Shown here: piece by piece, positions 58,648 to 64,000 of the stretch
Numbering within the stretch: position 1 is the first letter of the stretch
Layout: the number at the start of each line of letters is the position of its first letter
DNA from: Lentzea terrae
GTDB taxonomy: Bacteria; Actinomycetota; Actinomycetes; Mycobacteriales; Pseudonocardiaceae
Assembly: GCF_003265345.1 (NCBI RefSeq)
Contig: NZ_QFWW01000035.1
Span: forward strand, 62,001-126,000
DNA: 64,000 nt
Reading direction: 5' to 3'
Position numbers and translations under genes: made by a program
The notes under the pieces: model-generated
The model's input: only the letters and a program-made list of their open reading frames with translations
The model's database searches: none
What the model was told of the DNA's origin: nothing

Positions 58648-59605
58648 GCAGCTCCACGTCGAGCTGACGCAGGACGGGCTCGACGGGGTTCGCGAACCCC
58701 GTCGAGCCTGATCCGGCGACGTACAGGCCCACGACCCGGTTGTCGGCGTCCACCAGCACCGCGCCACTGTCACCGTGGTCGCCGAAGCGTTCGGCCGACT
58801 GCACGCGGATCTGGTCGCGCAACGTTCTCGTGCCGAGCCCGTCGCCGAAGTCCAGCTTCAGGGTGGCGTCCGTCGACGCGATCACGCCGTGGGTCAGACC
58901 TGTTGTCCGGCCGTACTTGCGGACCGTCGAGCCGATCGTCGCCTTGGCCGCGCCAGTGATCGCGCCGATGTCGAGGACCTCCGCGCGAAACGGCCGTGCG
59001 CCCATCCTCAGGCCTGCCGCACTGACCGCACCCGCCAGCGCCGCCCGGTCCAGCACGGCCACCTGATCGGCGCCGGGGTACCCGCCGTCCACTCTGGACG
59101 GATGCACGAACTCATCGCCCACCGACCACGAGTCGTCGACGCAGCCGACGTGGAAAGTCGTGAGCCCCAACACCTTTCGCGCGGTGTCCTTGGTCACCAC
59201 GAACGCGCCGAGCGTGCCGGCGATCACGTACTCGCCTGCTTTCTCGACCTCGGGTGGCACGACCCGGAACGACCGCGCGGGGCCGATGCTGATGCCGCCG
59301 CGCAGCACCGGATGTCGTTCCGCGACAACGGGTTCGGCCTGTGAGAGTCGCGCTCGGTGCAGCACGATCGACTCCGCCACGACGTCGGTCGGGACGCCGC
59401 CGACCTCGGCCGGGATCTGCTGCGGGTGCAGCGGTCCCTTGGCGCACACGTAGACCACGATCGCGGCCTTGCCCGTCGGGCGTCCGGCGGTGTACTTCTC
59501 ACCGATGTCGACGCCGATCACGCCCGGCCGGGCGAGGAAATCTTCTTCGACCATGCGCTTGATCGGCCTGATGACCTCGCGCGCGTCGTCGTCGAGGTAG
59601 CCCAT
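58601..59605 (-). CDS. trypsin-fold serine-protease-like protein
   Basis: A 334-residue protein with the layout of the chymotrypsin-like superfamily. Candidate triad: His in TTFHVGCVDDSW, Asp in ADQVAVLDRA, Ser in GDHGDSGAVLVDADNRVVG. A preceding domain (about 1-125) has VIGVDIGEKYTAGRPTG and no signal peptide, so it is probably cytosolic. ATG 59605 follows GGAGGTCGCT. Protease activity is inferred; some relatives bind rather than cut. Tail overlap with the SDR gene by 47 bases. Confidence 0.75.
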   Translation of the reverse strand: MGYLDDDAREVIRPIKRMVEEDFLARPGVIGVDIGEKYTAGRPTGKAAIVVYVCAKGPLHPQQIPAEVGGVPTDVVAESIVLHRARLSQAEPVVAERHPVLRGGISIGPARSFRVVPPEVEKAGEYVIAGTLGAFVVTKDTARKVLGLTTFHVGCVDDSWSVGDEFVHPSRVDGGYPGADQVAVLDRAALAGAVSAAGLRMGARPFRAEVLDIGAITGAAKATIGSTVRKYGRTTGLTHGVIASTDATLKLDFGDGLGTRTLRDQIRVQSAERFGDHGDSGAVLVDADNRVVGLYVAGSGSTGFANPVEPVLRQLDVELLTPGVPESRRPEHEA

Positions 59606-59627
59606 AGCGACCTCCGTTCCGCCCCAC

Positions 59628-59791
59628 GGGCCTGTTTCACAGGTCCGTGTCCGCGATAGCCGGGCTGAGGCGGCCCGTGGGGGGCACGGGCGGCCGACCC
59701 GAATACAAACCGGTATGCGGGTCGGCCGCCCGCACCGCCAGGGACCACCTCAGCCGCGACTCTCATCGAACGAGACCTGTGAAACAGGCCC
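59628..59791. repeat. 164-bp nested inverted repeat
   Basis: Ends are perfect 18-base inverted copies (GGGCCTGTTTCACAGGTC and GACCTGTGAAACAGGCCC). Inside are GGCTGAGG/CCTCAGCC and a perfect 14-bp hairpin GGGCGGCCGACCCG/CGGGTCGGCCGCCC (59688-59731) with a 16-base loop. It lies between murB and the trypsin-like gene, whose ribosome site begins just beyond one end. No transposase is encoded. It may be a miniature transposable element, a structured leader RNA or a terminator. Confidence 0.85.
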
Positions 59792-59847
59792 TATGTCAAT
59801 GAAACACGGGCGGTAGCGGTTCGTCACATAGAGTCACTCGAACAGAC

Positions 59848-60921
59848 CTACAGCTGAACACCTACGAAGACCGGTTCCGGGTGCAGTTCCACGCCGAACG
59901 CCGCCCGCACGCCGTCGCGCACCTCGCGCGCCAGGTCGAGCAGGTCCTCGGTGGACGCGCCGCCGCGGTTCGTCAGCGCCAGCGTGTGCTTGCTGGACAG
60001 CGACACCCGGCCGCCGGGGCCCTGGTGGCCCTTGCGGAATCCTGCGCGTTCGATCAGCCACGCGGCCGAGAGCTTCTTCTGGCCGGTACCCGCCGGGTAG
60101 ACGGGGACGTTCACGTCGGCGCCGAGACGTTCGGAGATCCGGATCAGCACGCTGGTGAACGTCGAGTCGTCGATGATCGGGTTGGTGAAGAACGAACCCG
60201 CGCTCCACGTGTCGTGGTCGGCGGGGTCGAGCACCATGCCCTTGCCGCGACGCAGCTCCAGCACCGCCTTGCGGGCCTCGTCGGCCGGGACGCGATCACC
60301 TTGCGCCACACCGAGAACGCGCGCCAGCTCGGCATAGCGGATCGGTGCGGACATGCCGCCGGCGGTCAGCGAGAACCTGGTGCGCAGCACGACCGCGTTG
60401 TCCGTGCCCTTCAGCACACTGGTGCGGTAGTCGAGGCCGAGCTTGGCGGCGGGCACCTGGTGCACCTTGCCGCTGCGCCGGTCGAGCAGGTCCACCGACT
60501 GCAGCACCTGGGAGATCTCGACGCCGTACGCGCCGACGTTCTGCACCGGCGTGGCGCCGTTGAGGCCGGGGATGCCGGACAGGCACTCGAGGCCGCCGAG
60601 CCCCTGCGCGACCGCCTCGGCGACGACCGCGTCCCACTCCTCGCCGGCCTCGACGGTGAACTGGACGATCCCGCCGCCCAGCGGGTCGAGCCGGAAACCC
60701 TTGGTGGCGACGTGCACCACGGTGCCGTCGAAGCCGCCGTCCGAGATCACGAGGTTCGATCCGCCGCCGAGCACGAGGACGTTCTCGTCGGTGGCGGCGT
60801 CGGCTGTTCGCACGGCTTCGACCAGCTCAGCGGCGGTCGTGGCGTGGACGAACCGCGCGGCCGGGCCACCGAGTCGGAGCGTGGTGCGCTCGGCCAGAGG
60901 TACGGACTGCGTGGTGGTCAC
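59848..60921 (-). CDS. murB: UDP-N-acetylmuramate dehydrogenase (MurB)
   Basis: MurB (357 residues) reduces UDP-N-acetylenolpyruvylglucosamine to UDP-MurNAc with FAD. Segments: TLRLGGPAARFVHATTAAEL, VLGGGSNLVISDGGFDG, GIPGLNGATPVQNVGAYG, LDYRTSVLKG, GSFFTNPIID (catalytic Ser) and SAAWLIERAGFRKGH. GTG 60921 gives the standard N-terminus. Its start is 25 bases from the divergent DUF2505 gene, so promoters must lie inside coding sequence or be shared. Confidence 0.94.
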   Translation of the reverse strand: MTTTQSVPLAERTTLRLGGPAARFVHATTAAELVEAVRTADAATDENVLVLGGGSNLVISDGGFDGTVVHVATKGFRLDPLGGGIVQFTVEAGEEWDAVVAEAVAQGLGGLECLSGIPGLNGATPVQNVGAYGVEISQVLQSVDLLDRRSGKVHQVPAAKLGLDYRTSVLKGTDNAVVLRTRFSLTAGGMSAPIRYAELARVLGVAQGDRVPADEARKAVLELRRGKGMVLDPADHDTWSAGSFFTNPIIDDSTFTSVLIRISERLGADVNVPVYPAGTGQKKLSAAWLIERAGFRKGHQGPGGRVSLSSKHTLALTNRGGASTEDLLDLAREVRDGVRAAFGVELHPEPVFVGVQL

Positions 60922-60946
60922 AGGCGTCAACGGTAGCCTCCGCGAC

Positions 60947-61435
60947 ATGGCACGCCGCATCGAGCACCACACCACCTCACCCCATTCGGCGGAGAAGGTC
61001 TTCGGCGCGATGGTCGACGAGACCTATCTGCGGGACCGGCTGGCCGCGGTCGGCGGCAACGACGCCGAGCTCGTGACGTTCTCCTCCGCTGGTGATCGCA
61101 CGTCGTACCAGCTCAAGCAGGGTGTGCCCGCGGAGCACCTGCCGTCGATCGCCAAGTCGCTGCTCGGCGGCGACCTCGTGATCCAGCGCATGGAGAACTG
61201 GGCGGCCGGCGCTGGCACGGTCGAGGTGACGCTCAACGGCGTGCCCGGCCGGCTCGACGGCGCGTTCACCATCACGGACAACGGTTCCGGCTCGAAGCTC
61301 ACCCTCACTGGGGAGGTCAAGGTCAGCATCCCGCTCATGGGCGGCAAGCTCGAGAAGCTGATCGCCGAGCAGGTCGCGGTGCTGCTGGACAAGGAGAGCG
61401 AGTTCACGTCGGAATGGCTCGCAAACCGCGGCTAG
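60947..61435 (+). CDS. DUF2505 (SRPBCC-fold) protein
   Basis: A 162-residue protein of the START/SRPBCC-like DUF2505 family: IEHHTTSPHSAEKVFGAM, VTFSSAGDRTSYQLKQGVP, IQRMENWAAGAGTVEVTL, GEVKVSIPLMGGKLEKLI, ending FTSEWLANRG. It lies divergently from murB, like Rv0481c in M. tuberculosis. The fold binds hydrophobic ligands, but no ligand is known. Its end overlaps the methyltransferase gene by 22 bases. Confidence 0.87.
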   Translation: MARRIEHHTTSPHSAEKVFGAMVDETYLRDRLAAVGGNDAELVTFSSAGDRTSYQLKQGVPAEHLPSIAKSLLGGDLVIQRMENWAAGAGTVEVTLNGVPGRLDGAFTITDNGSGSKLTLTGEVKVSIPLMGGKLEKLIAEQVAVLLDKESEFTSEWLANRG

Positions 61436-62220
61436 CGGCCGGCCGGGCCCGTGCGCTCGGCCTGCCGACGCGCGGCACGACCAACCCGAACCGCCTGCGC
61501 AGGGTCGACCGGTGGATGACCGGGACGCTGTCGGAGTTCTTGGCTTCGGCGGCCGACCCGCTCGTGGTCGACCTCGGGTACGGCTCGTCGCCGATCACCA
61601 CCGTCGAGATGGCCCTGCGGCTGCGGACGGTCCGTCCTGACGTGCGCGTGCTCGGGCTGGAGATCGACCAGGAGCGGGTCGACGCCGGCAAGGCGGTGGC
61701 CGATCCGCCGTTCCTGGACTTCCGGCGCGGTGGCTTCGAACTGGCCGGAGCGCGGCCGGTGTTGTTGCGCGCGTTCAACGTGCTGCGGCAGTACACCGAG
61801 GAGCAGTCGTTCGAGGCGTGGGACACGATGCTGGCGCGCATGGCGCCCGGCGGGTTGGTCGTCGAAGGCACGTGTGACGAGATCGGCCGCCGCTGCACGT
61901 GGGTGACGTTGTCGTCGGACGGGCCGCAGACGTTCACGCTGGCCTGCAAGCCGTCCGGGATCGAGGTGCCCTCCGACCTCGCCGAGCGGCTGCCCAAGGC
62001 GCTGATCCACAAGAACGTGCCCGGCGAGCGCGTGCACGCGTTGCTGACCGAGCTGGACGCGTGCTGGGCCACTGCGGCGCCGTTCGCTCCGTTCGGGCCG
62101 CGGGCGCGGTGGGTGGAGTCGGCGCGGTTGCTCGCGTCTCGTGGCTGGCCGGTGGTCGACGACCGCCGTCGTTGGCGGCTCGGGGAAATCTCGCTCGAAT
62201 GGGCGGCCGTCGCGCCCTAA
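61414..62220 (+). CDS. class I SAM-dependent methyltransferase
   Basis: A 268-residue protein with a Rossmann-type SAM motif LVVDLGYGSSPITTVEMA and downstream VLGLEIDQERVDAG, then a helical C-terminal part. Starts with a basic segment (RKPRLAAGRARALGLPTRG). It overlaps the DUF2505 gene by 22 bases, so translation is coupled, but substrate is not apparent; RNA or small molecule are both possible. The stop lies nine bases before the next gene. Confidence 0.82.
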   Translation: MARKPRLAAGRARALGLPTRGTTNPNRLRRVDRWMTGTLSEFLASAADPLVVDLGYGSSPITTVEMALRLRTVRPDVRVLGLEIDQERVDAGKAVADPPFLDFRRGGFELAGARPVLLRAFNVLRQYTEEQSFEAWDTMLARMAPGGLVVEGTCDEIGRRCTWVTLSSDGPQTFTLACKPSGIEVPSDLAERLPKALIHKNVPGERVHALLTELDACWATAAPFAPFGPRARWVESARLLASRGWPVVDDRRRWRLGEISLEWAAVAP

Positions 62221-62229
62221 TGTGGGTTT

Positions 62230-62955
62230 GTGGACTTCGTCGCGCAGATCGAGAGCCAGGCTTCGTTGATGCGTTCGGCCGCCCTCAAGGCCGGTCCGGA
62301 CGCCGCGGTCCCGTCCTGTCCCGAGTGGACGGTGCTGGGCCTCGTGCGGCACATGGCGGAGGTGCACACGTGGGCGGCGCAAGCCGTCGTCACCGCACCC
62401 GACGAGGGCCGGCCGAAGTGGCCGAAGGCTCCCGAGGACTTCGACGAGGCGCTCACCTGGTGGGACACCGGGCTTTCCGGGCTCGTCGAGCGGCTGCGCG
62501 AGGTGCCGCCGGACCGTCCCGCGTGGACGTTCTCCGGCCCCGGGCTCGCGGGCTTCTGGTCGCGCAGGCAGGCGCACGAGACGTCGATCCACCGCCTCGA
62601 CGCCGAGCTCGCGACCGGCCACGAACTGCCGTCGCTGGTGTTCGACCCGGAGTTCGCCGCGGACGGGATCGACGAGTACCTCACCGTGCTGGTGCCGCGC
62701 CGGGTGGAGCTCGGCAACCTCGTCGGGGCGACCGGCCGGCTCCTGGTGCACGCCGCCGACGCGGGCCGCACGTGGGAGGTCCGGCTGACCGCGGGCGAGC
62801 CGCTGGTCGTCACCGCCGTGCGGGACGCGGCCTTCGACGAGGACGCCACCCTCGCGGGCACCGCCGACGCCATCTACCGCGCCGTCTACCGTCGTCCGAA
62901 CCACGCGATCGTGTCAGGCGACCAAGCCCTGTTGGCGGGGCTGCCGACGCCGTGA
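62230..62955 (+). CDS. maleylpyruvate isomerase-family mycothiol-dependent enzyme
   Basis: A 241-residue DinB-like four-helix protein. N-terminal Zn-binding pattern with HMAEVHTWAAQAV and QAHETSIHRLDAEL, which supplies the Glu and His ligands, and a C-terminal SCP2-like domain (TAGEPLVVTAVRDAAF). Members use mycothiol as cofactor (e.g. maleylpyruvate isomerase), fitting the presence of mshA in this window. GTG 62230. The substrate of this one is unknown. Confidence 0.88.
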   Translation: MDFVAQIESQASLMRSAALKAGPDAAVPSCPEWTVLGLVRHMAEVHTWAAQAVVTAPDEGRPKWPKAPEDFDEALTWWDTGLSGLVERLREVPPDRPAWTFSGPGLAGFWSRRQAHETSIHRLDAELATGHELPSLVFDPEFAADGIDEYLTVLVPRRVELGNLVGATGRLLVHAADAGRTWEVRLTAGEPLVVTAVRDAAFDEDATLAGTADAIYRAVYRRPNHAIVSGDQALLAGLPTP

Positions 62956-62968
62956 ATACTTTGGCGAC

Positions 62969-63844
62969 GTGTCATCCCCTGAGCGTCGCTATGTGATCAC
63001 CTTCGGCTGCCCGGACCGCACCGGCATCATCGCGAGGATCTCGTCGTTCCTCGCGGAGCACGGCGGCTGGATCGTCGAGGCCGCGTACCACACCGACCCG
63101 GAGACGGGCTGGTTCTTCACGCGCCAGGAGGTCCGCGCGGACTCCCTGCCGTTCGGCGTGGACGAGCTGCGCGAGCAGTTCACCGAGGTGGCTGCTGGTC
63201 TGGGCGCGCAGTCGACGTGGACGGTGACCGACACGGGCGTCCGCAAGCGGGTGGTGATCCTGGCGTCGAAGGAGGGCCACTGCCTCTACGACCTGCTGGC
63301 CCGCGTCGCGACGGGCGAGCTGGACGTCGAGGTGTCGGCCGTCATCGCCAACCACCCCGAGCTCGGCGACATCACCCGCGCCCACGGCATCCCGTTCCAC
63401 CACGTGCCGTTCCCGCTGAACGACCCGGAAGGCAAGCAGGCCGCGTTCGCGCAGCTGCGTCAGCTGGTGGACAAGCACGACCCGCACGCCGTGGTGCTGG
63501 CGCGCTTCATGCAGATCCTGCCGCCGGAGCTGTGCGCGGCCTGGACCGGCCGGACGATCAACATCCACCACAGCTTCCTGCCGTCGTTCATCGGCGCCCG
63601 GCCGTACCACCAGGCGCACCGGCGCGGCGTGAAGCTGGTCGGCGCCACGTGCCACTACGTGACGGCCGACCTCGATGCGGGGCCGATCATCGAGCAGGAC
63701 GTGCTGCGGGTGGACCACGGCGACTCGGTCGCGGACATGGTGCGCAAGGGGCGGGACATCGAGAAGGTCGTGCTGGCGCGCGGGCTGCGGTGGCACCTGG
63801 AGGACCGGGTGCTGGTGCACGGCAACCAGACGGTGATCTTCTAG
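62969..63844 (+). CDS. purU: formyltetrahydrofolate deformylase (PurU)
   Basis: PurU (291 residues) hydrolyses 10-formyl-THF to formate and THF, feeding formate to purine synthesis and balancing one-carbon pools. N-terminal ACT domain (VITFGCPDRTGIIARISSFL), then a formyltransferase-type domain with ANHPELGDITRAHGIPFHH, IHHSFLPSFIGARPYHQAH and ATCHYVTADLDAGPIIEQD holding catalytic His and Asp. GTG 62969. Stands just after the mycothiol-dependent enzyme gene. Confidence 0.95.
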   Translation: MSSPERRYVITFGCPDRTGIIARISSFLAEHGGWIVEAAYHTDPETGWFFTRQEVRADSLPFGVDELREQFTEVAAGLGAQSTWTVTDTGVRKRVVILASKEGHCLYDLLARVATGELDVEVSAVIANHPELGDITRAHGIPFHHVPFPLNDPEGKQAAFAQLRQLVDKHDPHAVVLARFMQILPPELCAAWTGRTINIHHSFLPSFIGARPYHQAHRRGVKLVGATCHYVTADLDAGPIIEQDVLRVDHGDSVADMVRKGRDIEKVVLARGLRWHLEDRVLVHGNQTVIF

Positions 63845-63845
63845 A

Positions 63846-64000
63846 TCACCAGCTCTCCTTGCGGTAGACGGTCTTCTCGCTGAAGTCCTCTTCCGGCTGG
63901 GCGGGCTTCTGCTGCTGCTCGGGCGCGGGCGGGGCCAGCACCGACACGTCGGTGTCCAGCTCGCCCGCATGGCCGCCGACGACCTGCCGGAACTCGCCGA
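63846..64000 (-). CDS. C-terminal end of a gene cut by the window edge
   Basis: Minus-strand frame with stop TGA at 63846-63848; the visible 50 residues are low-complexity (Gln/Pro/Glu-rich, APPAPEQQQKPAQPEED) then end FSEKTVYRKESW. The family cannot be named. The acidic tail with a final aromatic residue is reminiscent of the FxEDxW tails at 4022-4872, but the match is too short to rely on. It is convergent with purU. Confidence 0.6.
   Translation of the reverse strand, partial: GEFRQVVGGHAGELDTDVSVLAPPAPEQQQKPAQPEEDFSEKTVYRKESW

Overview
The window comes from the chromosome of a high-GC actinomycete, most likely a member of the Pseudonocardiales (Saccharothrix/Lentzea/Actinosynnema/Amycolatopsis type). 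The evidence is the very high GC, frequent GTG starts, dense stop/start overlaps (GTGA, ATGA, TGATG, TAGTG), mycothiol genes (MshA and a mycothiol-dependent isomerase family protein), BldC, a BldN-like sigma factor, Rex, type VII secretion-like proteins and the menaquinone pathway. From what I recall of Mycobacterium tuberculosis gene order, much of the window follows the backbone from about Rv0480c to Rv0548c in reversed orientation (menB, menE, menA, ccsB, resB, ccdA, tlpA, phosphatase, hemL, hemB, hemD, hemC, hemA, acyltransferase, epimerase, bS22, HTH, proC, TIM barrel, TM protein, ppx, regX3, senX3, gpm, YbjN, mshA, L,D-transpeptidase, SDR, murB, DUF2505). It is therefore an ordinary core segment with accessory insertions.

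Layout. 1-4017: menaquinone genes menB (cut by the window edge), menE and menA, with a secreted SH3-domain protein between them. 4022-10003: an accessory minus-strand block of six tightly coupled genes that looks like a type VII secretion-linked polymorphic toxin locus. 10058-13905: cysteine desulfhydrase-like enzyme, DUF4229 protein, Lrp regulator, BldC, a small membrane protein and a MinD/ParA-like ATPase with a repetitive N-terminus. 14008-18904: cytochrome c maturation (ccsB, resB, ccdA, TlpA-like), split by an opposite-strand M64 peptidase gene. 18901-29295: histidine phosphatase, hemL, a run of five small membrane proteins, hemB, cobA-hemD fusion, hemC, hemA and rex, with a convincing Rex operator upstream of rex. 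29433-34349: fasciclin lipoprotein, membrane-anchored molybdopterin oxidoreductase, HAD phosphatase, DUF5667 protein and BldN-like sigma factor. 34516-40202: acyl-CoA ligase, glutaredoxin-like protein, ArsR regulator, an unusual shortened P450/PEP-mutase fusion, acyltransferase and epimerase. 40455-49702: bS22, HTH protein, proC, thioesterase, proline dehydrogenase, TIM-barrel protein, membrane protein, ppx, regX3/senX3 and gpmA. 49708-53170: a VOC remnant, TetR regulator, DHFR-like reductase, a 4CL-type ligase and a gene-free stretch. 53171-64000: DUF4349 lipoprotein, YbjN protein, mshA, hydrolase, L,D-transpeptidase, SDR, trypsin-like protein, a 164-bp nested inverted repeat, murB, DUF2505, methyltransferase, mycothiol-dependent enzyme, purU and a cut gene.

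The best candidate for an undescribed system is 4022-10003. A WXG-type N-terminus and a long Pro/Gly/Asp linker carry a C-terminal domain (A). The next gene encodes a small partner (B). The gene after that encodes a fused A-B protein whose A part matches the tail of the large protein and whose B part matches the small partner without a gap over its core. Two paralogous helical proteins ending in FxEDxW close the block. No tRNA, rRNA, CRISPR array, transposase or integrase was seen. Homology statements rest on motif reading and recalled families, not on database searches.
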